Part shown: positions 1-6,536 of the stretch, piece by piece
How positions within the stretch are numbered: position 1 is the stretch's first letter
Layout: every line of letters starts with the position of its first letter
Source: Methanomicrobiales archaeon
GTDB lineage: Archaea; Halobacteriota; Syntropharchaeia; Alkanophagales; Methanospirareceae
Direction of reading: 5' to 3'
Length of the DNA: 29,637 nt
Assembly (NCBI GenBank): GCA_003160755.1
Contig: QEXZ01000004.1
Location: forward strand, 1 to 29,637
Translations under genes and position numbers: made by a program
The notes under the pieces: model-generated
What the model saw: the letters and a program-made list of their open reading frames with translations, nothing else
Told to the model about the DNA's origin: nothing
The model's database searches: none

Positions 1-113
1 TGCGCTTTCTTTTCGTTTTGGTTTGCCACTTCAATCAATTCGTTTGTCTTTGCCACCAATATTGCCAGCATAGCCTTCTCATCACTGATACCTTTATCTA
101 TTTTTTCTATCAT
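1..113 (-). CDS. Small protein, paralogue of the 45-residue protein at 10703-10840 (3' end outside window)
   Basis: The first 37 codons of a minus-strand frame lie in the window; the rest runs off the left edge. It begins MIEKIDKGISDEKAMLAILV and continues with a helical stretch rich in Asn, Glu and Lys. The DNA matches the gene at 10703-10840 at about 102 of 113 positions without gaps, and the protein differs at only a few residues, so the two are recent duplicates. No family is recognised. It is probably an acidic, mostly helical soluble protein. Its ATG lies inside the end of the upstream frame. Confidence 0.6.
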   Translation of the reverse strand, partial: MIEKIDKGISDEKAMLAILVAKTNELIEVANQNEKKA

Positions 114-261
114 TTTCTTTTTCCTTTTCATAGACAACAACTTTCCAGCTCTCTTCTCCAACTCGTGCTTTCAGTTCGCCAATCTGAAAACCTATTGCTT
201 TATATACCCCCCCGATAAATCTTATCACAGGGGAGTTCTCGCCGGCTCCTCTTCTTTTCAT
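94..261 (-). CDS. Hypothetical small protein (55 aa)
   Basis: A minus-strand frame starting MKRRGAGENSPVIRFIGGVY with a basic N-terminus, a hydrophobic middle and a charged, lysine-rich tail. It overlaps the following small gene by 20 nt and starts 1 nt after the stop of the frame upstream, which is the packing of an operon. No family is recognised. The frame is short, so the call rests on the tight fit with its neighbours. Confidence 0.45.
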   Translation of the reverse strand: MKRRGAGENSPVIRFIGGVYKAIGFQIGELKARVGEESWKVVVYEKEKENDRKNR

Positions 262-262
262 A

Positions 263-388
263 TTATACCATCCCTTTCCAAGTCACCATCACCGCTTCTC
301 CCTTCCGTATCGCTTGCACCTGCATCTTCTTGACGTTTAGCGGTATTGATATTGCCACGCCGTTTTGTACTGGTATTGTTCGATTCAT
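263..388 (-). CDS. Hypothetical small protein (41 aa)
   Basis: A minus-strand frame starting MNRTIPVQNGVAISIPLNVK and ending WKGMV. It alternates short beta-prone segments and has several Val and Ile residues, as in a small beta barrel, but no family is recognised. It lies one nucleotide from the frame on each side, which supports a translated member of the small-gene operon. Confidence 0.45.
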   Translation of the reverse strand: MNRTIPVQNGVAISIPLNVKKMQVQAIRKGEAVMVTWKGMV

Positions 389-389
389 T

Positions 390-554
390 TTATTGCTCTG
401 CCTCCATTTGGGTCTTGTACCATTCTCTCACTATTCGCCCTATTATTGTTGCATCCGTTGTTTGTTTCTCTCCTTTTTTCTTTCCCTCGTTCTCGTTTGC
501 TGCCATCGTAAGCAACTCCAATGTTATTTCGTTTGGTAGATATACGTTTACCAT
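390..554 (-). CDS. Possible ribbon-helix-helix protein (54 aa)
   Basis: The protein opens with a beta-strand-like VNVYLP, followed by a helix (residues 8-22), a lysine-rich linker and a second helix containing TDATIIGRIVREWYK. Strand, helix, turn, helix is the order of ribbon-helix-helix (CopG/MetJ-type) DNA-binding proteins, although the linker between the helices is longer than usual. If correct it would bind DNA as a dimer. It sits in a chain of tiny abutting genes that may share the promoter upstream of 1129. Only the fold pattern supports the call. Confidence 0.4.
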   Translation of the reverse strand: MVNVYLPNEITLELLTMAANENEGKKKGEKQTTDATIIGRIVREWYKTQMEAEQ

Positions 555-644
555 TTATTCGCCCTCCAAATCATACAATCGCCATCTCCATGCCCTCGCT
601 TCTTGTCTCTCCTCTGATTTCGCTATTCTGTCTTCTTCATCCAT
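555..644 (-). CDS. Very small ORF (29 aa)
   Basis: A 29-codon frame starting MDEEDRIAKSEERQEARAWR that abuts the next gene at 554 and lies 4 nt after the stop of the gene upstream. It encodes a single charged helix. The packing suggests translation, but the length is too short to be sure. Confidence 0.3.
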   Translation of the reverse strand: MDEEDRIAKSEERQEARAWRWRLYDLEGE

Positions 645-648
645 CTTT

Positions 649-942
649 TTATTTACCCCCTACAACCATATACCCGGGACAAGCCCAATCCGTTTCAAAT
701 CCGTGTTCTGCTAAGTAAAAAAGCAGTTCACTTGCTTGGATTTCGCCATCCCAATAATTCACATACATATCGCTGAAGTTGTTCCCTGTTTCGCCGCTTA
801 TTCTCAGCTCGCCATCTATTTTGAATACCGCTTCTACTATTTCCTTTCTTTTGGTTCTCATGTCCGCTGGGAGTGTTGTCTCTTCCTTCTGTACGAAAGC
901 CCATATTAGTGAGATTACGTCGGCTTTGCTTTTTGTTGGCAT
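649..942 (-). CDS. Hypothetical protein (97 aa)
   Basis: A soluble protein of mixed helix and strand, starting MPTKSKADVISLIWAFVQKE, with an acidic centre and an aromatic C-terminal part (YVNYWDGE, WACPGYMVVGGK). No conserved family is recognised. Its start follows the stop of the 61-residue gene by 1 nt, so the two are co-transcribed. Nothing in the sequence gives its function. Confidence 0.65.
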   Translation of the reverse strand: MPTKSKADVISLIWAFVQKEETTLPADMRTKRKEIVEAVFKIDGELRISGETGNNFSDMYVNYWDGEIQASELLFYLAEHGFETDWACPGYMVVGGK

Positions 943-943
943 C

Positions 944-1129
944 TTATTCCCTCTTCTCCATCTCTTCGATAACTACAATCACTTCTTCAAATGCACTCGC
1001 TTTCCCGCCATAATACAACTTGGCGTCTTCTCTAAGCACATCTCTCTTTTCTCTTATATTCGCTATTTCGTTTCTAATCCATACTTTTAAATCGTTTTCA
1101 ATCATTTTTGTTTTCCCCCTTTCCTCCAT
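944..1129 (-). CDS. Hypothetical small charged protein (61 aa), first gene of the leftmost operon
   Basis: A highly charged helical protein (MEERGKTKMIENDLKVWIRN) with a C-terminal acidic helix ending VIEEMEKRE. It is the first gene after the promoter at 1179-1186. A ribosome-binding site (GGAGG) lies 11 nt upstream of the chosen ATG. Residue 9 is an alternative start, since the first codons themselves contain GGAGGAAAGG. The distance from TATA box to start implies a leader of about 27 nt. No family is recognised. Confidence 0.55.
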   Translation of the reverse strand: MEERGKTKMIENDLKVWIRNEIANIREKRDVLREDAKLYYGGKASAFEEVIVVIEEMEKRE

Positions 1130-1178
1130 TTCTTTTTATTCCTCCTTTTTGCTGTTATATAATACATAGTATATAGGG

Positions 1179-1230
1179 TATATAAAGCTTTCTATTTTTG
1201 TTTTTGGTTAGGTTTACCTAAATATGTTAG
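1179..1230 (-). promoter_or_regulatory. Archaeal promoter with upstream palindromic site (copy A)
   Basis: Read on the minus strand this is a purine-rich BRE (GAAAGC) followed by TTTATATA. Upstream lies an imperfect palindrome, TTAGGTaaACCTAA in that orientation, and a CTAACA box. The same 52-nt arrangement occurs at 8185-8236 with 45 of 52 positions identical and no gaps. The palindrome is a likely binding site for a dimeric regulator; whether it activates or represses cannot be told, though its place upstream of BRE favours activation. Confidence 0.75.
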
Positions 1231-1242
1231 AGTTCTGAAAAA

Positions 1243-1803
1243 CTAAAATCCGATTTTTATTATTTCGCTCTGGTTGCCTGTTAGAGTTGTCTGTACTGGG
1301 ATATCCCTTATTGTAGGGAAAACGAGTTGTTTACCTATCTTTAATCCGTTAGTAAACCATGCAGAAGCAAACCAGCTTTTTGATTGTTTTTTGTTTGGCG
1401 TTATAAAGTTTATCCGGTTATTAAGAAAGATTATTTCAATACCATACTTCGCAAACAGATATAACCGTTTTGCCGTTTCAAGTGTTGTTAATGGAAGAAG
1501 AAAAGCAAAAGGTTTTTTCAACGAATATGCCCTTTCAAGAAATTGCTGCTTAAAAGAATACGGTGGATTAGTAACTATACAATCAAACATATCCGGGAGA
1601 TCCGTTAAAAAGTTCTGCCCTGTGAGGATATCGGAGCCTATTACATTATAACCTTCTTTGATTAACGCTTCTGTCAAATTCCCTTCTCCTTGCGCACATT
1701 CCCATATCAACCATTCCCTTTTTAAATAAGGAATTAGTAGTTTTAATGCTTCTGGTGGCGTTTGAAAATCGTCACTTGGATATCCTTTTAATGGTGGTTT
1801 CAT
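1243..1803 (-). CDS. NPPY-type DNA methyltransferase, probably adenine-N6 (186 aa)
   Basis: A Rossmann-type methyltransferase. ECAQGEGNLTEALIKEG (from about residue 35) is the S-adenosylmethionine-binding motif I, and TNPPYSFKQQF (from about residue 78) is catalytic motif IV of the (D/N)PPY amino-methyltransferases. An N-terminal DDFQTPPEALK matches the substrate loop common in small phage adenine methyltransferases. There is no obvious separate target-recognition domain, so specificity is unknown. It would methylate viral or host DNA, possibly to escape restriction. Its ATG overlaps the stop of the 48-residue gene (ATGA). N4-cytosine methylation cannot be excluded, since both classes share the motif. 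Confidence 0.85.
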   Translation of the reverse strand: MKPPLKGYPSDDFQTPPEALKLLIPYLKREWLIWECAQGEGNLTEALIKEGYNVIGSDILTGQNFLTDLPDMFDCIVTNPPYSFKQQFLERAYSLKKPFAFLLPLTTLETAKRLYLFAKYGIEIIFLNNRINFITPNKKQSKSWFASAWFTNGLKIGKQLVFPTIRDIPVQTTLTGNQSEIIKIGF

Positions 1804-1946
1804 TTCTTCTTTTTCATCTCCTTAAGGTGGTTGATTACTAATATCAGCGTGGGAGAGGGGTAACCGTTATCTCGTATGAATTCCTCCTGCATTTTGTTCT
1901 TTTCTTCTAATGCTTTGTCTACGTCTATTACTAAGCTGTGGCTCAT
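1800..1946 (-). CDS. Hypothetical small protein (48 aa)
   Basis: A short frame starting MSHSLVIDVDKALEEKNKMQ and ending in a lysine-rich tail. It overlaps the HNH gene upstream and the methyltransferase gene downstream by 4 nt each (ATGA), so all three are translationally coupled. A GGAGG in the coding sequence belongs to residues QEE. No family is recognised; an accessory role to its neighbours is only a guess from position. Confidence 0.55.
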   Translation of the reverse strand: MSHSLVIDVDKALEEKNKMQEEFIRDNGYPSPTLILVINHLKEMKKKK

Positions 1947-2476
1947 TTGTTAGCACCTCTCCTTTCAAATATGTCTTTGTATGCTTCTCGCGTTTGTTCG
2001 TCTTTCTTTGAGGCTCTTCTGGCTTTCCAGTATTCTTGTTCTTGTTTTCTTTTTTTGATTATGTCCATCTTAATTCTGAAATCTTCAACACTCATTATTT
2101 TTTTTTGAAAATTACAGTCACGACAGCAGAAACATAAATTTTCTACTGTGTTTTTACCACCATCTTTACGTGGGATTATGTGATCCAAGGTCCATCCGTA
2201 TTCGTTTGCGTATTTTAATTCCATTCTTTTGTTGCAGTAAACACATAGAAAGCCATTACCGAAACATTCCTGAAACTTTATGAATAGCTCTTCCTTTGCT
2301 TCTTTAGTTAGTTTTAAGGAGTTTGCTCTTTTGTTGAATTCCTTTCTTAGTTGCTGCTGTTCTCTCTCCCACCTTTTCAGTTCGCAATATCCGCAAGTGC
2401 ATCCTTCTTTATGCTTTTGGCTTTTGAAATCTTGATGTTTTAGATGTTCAATATCCTCATCTGTTATTTTGGCCAT
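1943..2476 (-). CDS. HNH endonuclease (177 aa)
   Basis: The C-terminal half carries an HNH nuclease domain: a zinc knuckle CVYC, then LDHIIPRKDGGKNTVENL with the catalytic His, and a second pair in CCRDCNFQ. An extra Cys pair (CTCGYC) sits in the N-terminal third, followed by a charged helical region. The start at MAKITDEDIEHLK is preferred because it falls just after the stop of the methyltransferase gene; an in-frame ATG 36 nt earlier would overlap that gene. It may cut unmodified DNA alongside the two methyltransferases, or act as a homing or packaging nuclease. Confidence 0.8.
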   Translation of the reverse strand: MAKITDEDIEHLKHQDFKSQKHKEGCTCGYCELKRWEREQQQLRKEFNKRANSLKLTKEAKEELFIKFQECFGNGFLCVYCNKRMELKYANEYGWTLDHIIPRKDGGKNTVENLCFCCRDCNFQKKIMSVEDFRIKMDIIKKRKQEQEYWKARRASKKDEQTREAYKDIFERRGANK

Positions 2477-2480
2477 TTTT

Positions 2481-3074
2481 CTATTGGTTTGCCTCAAAAA
2501 ATGCTTTTGCAAATCCTTGTGGTGTTATTGCCCGCTTTTCTTTTTCGTTTCCACTTGTGATATCAGCAATCGAAGGGATACCATCTTTACGGGCTGTGTA
2601 TCTGCGTTTTGCTTTTACATGAAGGCTAAAGGCTTTAGGATTGTCTTTGTAATTAAAATATTTCCGCTCTGGTATATTGAAAACACCCCATAATGCTGTT
2701 CGTTTTGAATAGGGCTCGTCAAACCACCACGGTTCAAATCTATATTGAAATTTACCCAACCATCTTGATAACAAACCAATAGGGTTTTCTAATGCCCAGA
2801 ATACAGGTTTTGTCCTCCATATGATTCTGATGCATGCATCCACCGGACCCAACGCAGAAATAAAATTTCTCTGTCTTTCCGGGTATCTATTTCTTGCTAA
2901 GCTGAATTCCGTGCAATCTGGAGCTGCTAATATACCGTAAACATTTTCAGGTGGTATGTAGTCCCTTACATCGTGCTCTGGTAACGTAATTAACCTAACG
3001 TCATATCCTGCCTCTTTATACGGTTTGCTCCAACTTCCTGTCCCCCCACATAAATCTAAGATTGTTTTGTTCAT
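2481..3074 (-). CDS. C5-cytosine DNA methyltransferase-like protein (197 aa)
   Basis: LDLCGGTGSWSKPYKEAGYD near the start is the cofactor-binding motif I. AAPDCTEFSLA (about residues 50-60) is the catalytic loop with the nucleophilic Cys. ALENPIG (about residue 94) is the ENV-type motif VI, and YSKRTALWG is a motif VIII-like KRT segment. At under 200 residues it lacks a full target-recognition domain, as is usual for this phage-borne type. The loop reads PDC where the family normally has PPC. The Cys is kept, so activity is plausible but unproven. It is coupled by ATGA to the 52-residue gene upstream. Confidence 0.8.
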   Translation of the reverse strand: MNKTILDLCGGTGSWSKPYKEAGYDVRLITLPEHDVRDYIPPENVYGILAAPDCTEFSLARNRYPERQRNFISALGPVDACIRIIWRTKPVFWALENPIGLLSRWLGKFQYRFEPWWFDEPYSKRTALWGVFNIPERKYFNYKDNPKAFSLHVKAKRRYTARKDGIPSIADITSGNEKEKRAITPQGFAKAFFEANQ

Positions 3075-3229
3075 TTTTCTTCTATTTCGATTATATCCTC
3101 ACATTGATCTTTCCTACTGTGATACCATCGGGTGTTTATTTTCCGTACGATTTCTTCTGCTATATATTCGTTTGATTGGCCGTTTGCTCTTCCGTATGCT
3201 ATTATTTCTTCAATATCTTTTGTTTTCAT
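3071..3229 (-). CDS. Hypothetical small protein (52 aa)
   Basis: Starts MKTKDIEEIIAYGRANGQSN and ends with an acidic helix. The order of helix, Gly-containing turn, helix, aromatic WYHSRK and tail is compatible with a small helix-turn-helix, but this is weak. It overlaps the methyltransferase and the DNA-binding gene by ATGA on each side, so it is surely part of the same coupled operon. Function unknown. Confidence 0.55.
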   Translation of the reverse strand: MKTKDIEEIIAYGRANGQSNEYIAEEIVRKINTRWYHSRKDQCEDIIEIEEK

Positions 3230-3627
3230 TTTTTCTTCTTACCCCGGTTCTCGATTATATCTCTCACTTCCTTTTCTGAAATACCTTTTCGGTTTGCGAT
3301 ATCTTTGATGCTGTGCCCGCGAGCGTACAGGTTGGACACACTAATAGCCACCCTCGTTTCTGCGGTATGATGCTTGCCCGCAAATGGCTGCACGATACGT
3401 TTGCCCCTTCCGATACTCATTTTTGTGTGCAGTGCTGCTTTCTCCTCTTCACTCTTTGGAATATCGTGACTCCTATTTAATCTGAGTTTTTCATTTGCGA
3501 TATGACCTATGGCTCGCCATGTCCTTCCAGGAAGTAGTTGCATGAGTTCTTTGCGTGGCATGGTGGAGTAGTGCATCTTCAGGATGGCGTATTCTTTTTT
3601 ATACCAATGCTCCCATTTTTCGCTCAT
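3226..3627 (-). CDS. Two-part DNA-binding protein, SANT/Myb-like plus helix-turn-helix (133 aa)
   Basis: The N-terminal 50 residues (EHWYKKEYAILKMHYSTMPR, then GRTWRAIGHIANEKLRL) match the SANT/Myb-like domain common in phage homing endonucleases and their relatives. GKHHTAETRVAISVS resembles the NUMOD3 DNA-binding motif. The C-terminal part (HSIKDIANRKGISEKEVRDI) is a helix-turn-helix. No nuclease motif is present, so it is either a regulator or the DNA-binding remnant of a homing endonuclease. It is coupled by ATGA to its neighbours on both sides. Confidence 0.65.
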   Translation of the reverse strand: MSEKWEHWYKKEYAILKMHYSTMPRKELMQLLPGRTWRAIGHIANEKLRLNRSHDIPKSEEEKAALHTKMSIGRGKRIVQPFAGKHHTAETRVAISVSNLYARGHSIKDIANRKGISEKEVRDIIENRGKKKK

Positions 3628-3749
3628 TTTTGTTTTGCCCTCCGGTTCATAGCTTCTCGGTATTTGCGTTCTCGATATGTTAACTCGCCTCTGTCCTCTT
3701 TGGCTTGCAGACGTGCAACGAATCCGCTAAGTGTAGGTTCTTCGGTCAT
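3624..3749 (-). CDS. Small protein of a two-member family (GF[VI]ARLQAK, 41 aa)
   Basis: Starts MTEEPTLSGFVARLQAKEDR and ends in a basic tail (MNRRAKQK). The 43-residue protein at 10156-10287 has the same layout: GF, Val or Ile, ARLQAK, then LTY-E-KY and a basic C-terminus. The two are therefore paralogues 6.5 kb apart. ATGA overlaps on both sides couple it to the DUF5131 gene and the SANT-like gene. No outside family is recognised. Confidence 0.6.
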   Translation of the reverse strand: MTEEPTLSGFVARLQAKEDRGELTYRERKYREAMNRRAKQK

Positions 3750-4405
3750 TTGAAAGGGAACTCCTGCCTCAGCTCGCCGTTCCAGTGGGGTTTAATATTG
3801 TCTTTCATAAAAACGGGGATACCTTCATAGTCGGCAGCATCAATAAGTTCTTTAATCCATTCTTGTCTTGGAATAATCTTACCTTTACGATTACCAGTTT
3901 CTGCGCCAATAATTATCCAGTTCAAGAAAGTAAGCCCTATTTTAATATGACTGTGAAGAGGTTCAAAAGAATAAAAATGAACGGGAGCCGAGGACTCCCA
4001 TGCGTTTTGAATAAGAAATCCCATTGTCTTATCTTCTTGTGTTATTGTTGCTCCTGTCCAGCAGTTATTTGAGAATTCAAAAAACTTAAATCTCCCTGGA
4101 CATTTGCTAAGAAAAATGAATGTGTGTTGTGGGAGTTGCGTAACTACTTCTAAAATCCTTTCAAGCCATTCACTCCGGATCCAATTCCCGAAAAGTTCGA
4201 TAGTAGAGCCTACGAAAATCCTGCTTGATTCTTTGAGTTTAAAGGGTGCTTGTAATTCCTTCTCATCTAATCTGATTGTCGGGTCGTAATGAAACCTATC
4301 ATATATTCTGCGTGCGTAGCAGTAGGGGCAAGCCACAGGACATAAGCCTTTGACGGGGTCCCATGTATAATCTGTCCAACCAATAGGATTGTTCGGACCG
4401 TTCAT
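3746..4405 (-). CDS. Phage Gp37/Gp68 family (DUF5131) radical-SAM-like protein (219 aa)
   Basis: Opening residues NPIGWTDYTWDPVKGLCPVA and the cluster motif CPVACPYC (C-x3-C-x2-C, about residues 22-29) are hallmarks of the phage Gp37/Gp68 proteins, which resemble radical SAM enzymes. The motif would bind a 4Fe-4S cluster. Later conserved stretches include STIELFGNW, IFLSKCPGR, WTGATIT and IIIGAETGNRKG. Length is close to the usual for the family. The substrate is not established; a nucleic-acid-related role is likely given the flanking methyltransferases. It follows the zinc-ribbon gene after 1 nt and ends in an ATGA overlap. Confidence 0.85.
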   Translation of the reverse strand: MNGPNNPIGWTDYTWDPVKGLCPVACPYCYARRIYDRFHYDPTIRLDEKELQAPFKLKESSRIFVGSTIELFGNWIRSEWLERILEVVTQLPQHTFIFLSKCPGRFKFFEFSNNCWTGATITQEDKTMGFLIQNAWESSAPVHFYSFEPLHSHIKIGLTFLNWIIIGAETGNRKGKIIPRQEWIKELIDAADYEGIPVFMKDNIKPHWNGELRQEFPFK

Positions 4406-4406
4406 T

Positions 4407-4565
4407 TTATCTTCTGCACTCCTTTACAAAGCGACCATTTCTACCACAGTGCGGACATCCTATTGTCGGGTCTGTGCAATCGCTGGCTATCCCGCCTGAG
4501 ATAGTAAAATTCTTTCCACAATTACAGCAATGGATAAGTACCCTGTTGTTTATTCCTGCGGTCAT
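4407..4565 (-). CDS. Zinc-ribbon protein (52 aa)
   Basis: Two Cys pairs, HCCNCGKNF and CPHCGRNG, about 25 residues apart, form a zinc ribbon that makes up most of the protein. Such small ribbons usually bind DNA, RNA or a protein partner. The ATG overlaps the stop of the ASCH gene (ATGA). The coding sequence before the stop is basic (FVKECRR). No finer family can be given. Confidence 0.7.
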   Translation of the reverse strand: MTAGINNRVLIHCCNCGKNFTISGGIASDCTDPTIGCPHCGRNGRFVKECRR

Positions 4566-5005
4566 TTTCGCACCTCTATCGCATGGAATTTAAAAGCCCA
4601 CCTACTCCAGCTGTCCCATTTTGGATTAAGTGCCCGAAATACCTTTTCATATTCGTCTGGTGTGTATCCTCCTTCTGCCCATGCAGACTCTTTTGAGATA
4701 GACATTTCGACTGGATACCTCATATCATCTTCAGCCATAAAGAAAAGTGCTTCTTCTTTCCATATCCTATCGAATACTATCCTTATATCCGGTTCCGCCT
4801 TTAGACCACGTTTGCGTTGCACTGCATAACCTGTATCATGTGGCTTCTTCCTCTCCGATTCTAATTTGTAGTATCCTCGCTTAAGTCTGCGGGTCTCCGT
4901 CTTTACTATTCCTTTTAATATCCGTGGTTCCGTCTCATTATATAATATTCTATATCGTAATCCATTCCGTATCATGTCAATGTGTCCGGGAACATTAAAG
5001 ATCAT
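4562..5005 (-). CDS. ASCH/PUA-like domain protein (147 aa)
   Basis: FNVPGHIDMIRNG followed by TETRRLKRGYYKL is the typical start of phage ASCH-type proteins, whose T-x-TRR segment is conserved. The core continues with YAVQRKRGLKAEPDIRIV and ends in KWDSWSRWAFKFHAIEV. ASCH domains are PUA-like beta barrels that bind RNA or modified nucleotides. The exact role in viruses is unknown. The position among methyltransferases and a zinc ribbon fits a link to modified nucleic acid. An insertion of about 20 residues separates the first helix from TETRR. Confidence 0.7.
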   Translation of the reverse strand: MIFNVPGHIDMIRNGLRYRILYNETEPRILKGIVKTETRRLKRGYYKLESERKKPHDTGYAVQRKRGLKAEPDIRIVFDRIWKEEALFFMAEDDMRYPVEMSISKESAWAEGGYTPDEYEKVFRALNPKWDSWSRWAFKFHAIEVRK

Positions 5006-5006
5006 T

Positions 5007-5093
5007 TTAGCAAATCACCATCCACGTAAAGAAACACCCTAAGACAAATCCGCATAGGAGAGAGAATACGGTTGTTATTGCCACTGCCTCCAT
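5007..5093 (-). CDS. Single-helix membrane microprotein (28 aa)
   Basis: The frame encodes MEAVAITTVFSLLCGFVLGC followed by FFTWMVIC, essentially one hydrophobic transmembrane helix. It has a good ribosome-binding site (AGGTGA, 5 nt upstream of ATG) and fills the gap between the MazG-like and ASCH genes. Function unknown; a role at the membrane is all the sequence supports. Confidence 0.5.
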   Translation of the reverse strand: MEAVAITTVFSLLCGFVLGCFFTWMVIC

Positions 5094-5098
5094 TTCGT

Positions 5099-5398
5099 TC
5101 ACCTTCCCATTGCACCCCCAAATAACTTCTCCCCTGCCCGTTTCGCCCACTCTTCTCGGTATCGGTGGAATAACATCATGCACACGTTGGCTATGTCCAC
5201 CAATTCCCGTGCGCCAATCATGCTGCCTTCTGCATCATAGTATTCCTGCATCTCCTCCCGCAGTTTGTCTTGTAGAAATCCGATATCGCAAGTAACCCAC
5301 GAATCTCCTTTCTTTGTTTGGTTCATGTCCAGCTTCAGTTTCATTTCCACGATAAATTCTTTAAGTCCTTGTTCTGTGTCCATCTTTCTTTTCTTCAC
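5099..5398 (-). CDS. MazG-like nucleotide pyrophosphohydrolase (99 aa)
   Basis: The segment LQDKLREEMQEYYDAEG followed by ARELVDIANVCMMLFHRYRE contains the EExxE and ExxD metal-binding pattern of all-alpha NTP pyrophosphohydrolases of the MazG-like group. Such viral enzymes remove non-canonical or excess nucleoside triphosphates or alarmones. The start is a GTG that overlaps the previous stop (GTGA); an ATG at residue 6 is the alternative. Length fits the single-domain phage form. Substrate is not predictable. Confidence 0.7.
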   Translation of the reverse strand: MKKRKMDTEQGLKEFIVEMKLKLDMNQTKKGDSWVTCDIGFLQDKLREEMQEYYDAEGSMIGARELVDIANVCMMLFHRYREEWAKRAGEKLFGGAMGR

Positions 5399-5490
5399 CC
5401 TTTTCTTTTTGTTATCATGATCACGTAGCCGTCTTGTAAGCTGCGCTTGTGTGCTGCTGCTCGTGGAAATACAAAGCCATACGGATTCAT
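5395..5490 (-). CDS. Hypothetical microprotein (31 aa)
   Basis: A short frame starting MNPYGFVFPRAAAHKRSLQD and ending ITKRKG. It overlaps the start of the MazG-like gene and the end of the 62-residue gene by 4 nt each. No family recognised; support is the coupled packing only. Confidence 0.4.
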   Translation of the reverse strand: MNPYGFVFPRAAAHKRSLQDGYVIMITKRKG

Positions 5491-5675
5491 TTTTGTGGTT
5501 TCACCTCTTCACACATCGCTACTTTAGCCTTTTTCAGGGCGTCAATAGCCATATCAGTATCAACTTGAAACTCTCCTGAGAATATCGAAGCATTCTGTTG
5601 AAGCACCTTTTCGATGAATTCAATCTTTAGGCGGGCGTATCGGAGTTGTATTAAAATCTCTTCTGTTTTGATCAT
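5487..5675 (-). CDS. Hypothetical small protein (62 aa)
   Basis: Mostly helical, starting MIKTEEILIQLRYARLKIEF. Two amphipathic helices flank a short middle segment (SGEFQVDTD), suggesting a helical hairpin that could dimerise. It overlaps the downstream microprotein by ATGA and follows the 93-residue gene after 6 nt. No family recognised. Confidence 0.6.
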   Translation of the reverse strand: MIKTEEILIQLRYARLKIEFIEKVLQQNASIFSGEFQVDTDMAIDALKKAKVAMCEEVKPQK

Positions 5676-5681
5676 CTCTCG

Positions 5682-5963
5682 CTATTTCACTCCCTCCACC
5701 ATCGCCAGCAGCTTATTCTTGAGAGCGATAGCACCCGCAGTGAGCTCATCATCTGGAGCCAAAGCATAATGTTTCCATAGCATTTCCAGTTCCTCTCTGA
5801 TTATTGTCTCGCATTCTGAGAACGACTTCCCGCAAGCAGAAAGAGATAAGTCTTCACGGGTCAAACATACTCCGCCTTCTACGTTCTCGGTTTCTAACAT
5901 CAGAGGAGTTTTGAATTTGAACTTTTTGGCACCAACCGAAAATGCTACGATTCCCATTTCCAT
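5682..5963 (-). CDS. Hypothetical protein, weakly HicB-like (93 aa)
   Basis: Order of elements: an N-terminal beta segment (GIVAFSVGAKKFKFK), a hairpin (GGVCLTREDLSLSACGKSFSECE), then helices with EELEMLWKHYALAPDDELT and a final helix. The middle recalls the beta-hairpin plus helix of HicB-type partial RNase H folds found in many archaeal small proteins. No HicA partner is adjacent, so a toxin-antitoxin call is not supported. It starts 4 nt after the next gene upstream and is in the same operon. Confidence 0.6.
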   Translation of the reverse strand: MEMGIVAFSVGAKKFKFKTPLMLETENVEGGVCLTREDLSLSACGKSFSECETIIREELEMLWKHYALAPDDELTAGAIALKNKLLAMVEGVK

Positions 5964-5967
5964 AGTT

Positions 5968-6168
5968 TTATTCGCACCCCTGGCACTGTTTAAAACTTGT
6001 TATCATCTCTGCAATATCACCAGATGCAACTGCCGCTTTGGCTTTATCTATTGCCTGTTGGATCATCATAGCTCCGAAAGCACCACTGGGAATCTGGTCA
6101 TACATAGCTTTCAGGTTACTACATCTCTCAATTTCCGAAAGCAACCCGTCCATTAATGTGTCGGCCAT
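5968..6168 (-). CDS. Hypothetical small helical phage protein (66 aa)
   Basis: Starts MADTLMDGLLSEIERCSNLK. The central motif GAFGAMMIQQAIDKAKAAVASGD and a C-terminal helix recur in small uncharacterised proteins of tailed phages, from memory of such sequences. The ATG at 6168 is chosen because AGGGAGGG lies about 12 nt upstream; a TTG 9 nt earlier is possible. It overlaps the end of the 127-residue gene by 16 nt. Function unknown. Confidence 0.6.
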   Translation of the reverse strand: MADTLMDGLLSEIERCSNLKAMYDQIPSGAFGAMMIQQAIDKAKAAVASGDIAEMITSFKQCQGCE

Positions 6169-6536
6169 TGTTTCCAATCCCTCCCTTTTAGATGTCTTAG
6201 CAATCTACGCTTCGCTCTGCGCCGTCCTTGTGGGCGGCTGTATGTATCCCGGTTATCGCATATCGCAACGCCGTATAAGTCATAGAATGCAATTAACCGC
6301 TCCAAAAGGCGTGTTGCCAGATTAAACCCTCTTGTATTCATGCTCTGTCCGATAAACCCGGCGACAATTTCCCAATTGTATGTAGGGTTTTCCGTGACAA
6401 CCGTTACGCCGTTAAACGGAGTAGTAGGTGAAATCTTTTCGTAGTGATACACACGTGGTCTCAGACCCAACTTCTTAAATTCCGCGTCCATTTGCTTTTC
6501 AGCCCTCTTATTCAAGATCTTCTTATCCCTTTTCAT
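6153..6536 (-). CDS. Hypothetical basic protein (127 aa)
   Basis: A soluble protein with a lysine-rich N-terminal helix (MKRDKKILNKRAEKQMDAEF), a central part of mixed structure (GVTVVTENPTYNWEIVAGFI) and a very basic C-terminal helix (GRRRAKRRLLRHLKGR). The basic tail suggests nucleic acid binding. It overlaps the 67-residue gene upstream by 14 nt. No family recognised. Confidence 0.65.
   Translation of the reverse strand: MKRDKKILNKRAEKQMDAEFKKLGLRPRVYHYEKISPTTPFNGVTVVTENPTYNWEIVAGFIGQSMNTRGFNLATRLLERLIAFYDLYGVAICDNRDTYSRPQGRRRAKRRLLRHLKGRDWKQWPTH

Noticed and set aside
5682..5963. HicAB toxin-antitoxin pair
   Set aside because: Only a weak HicB-like pattern is visible and no HicA-like partner is adjacent.
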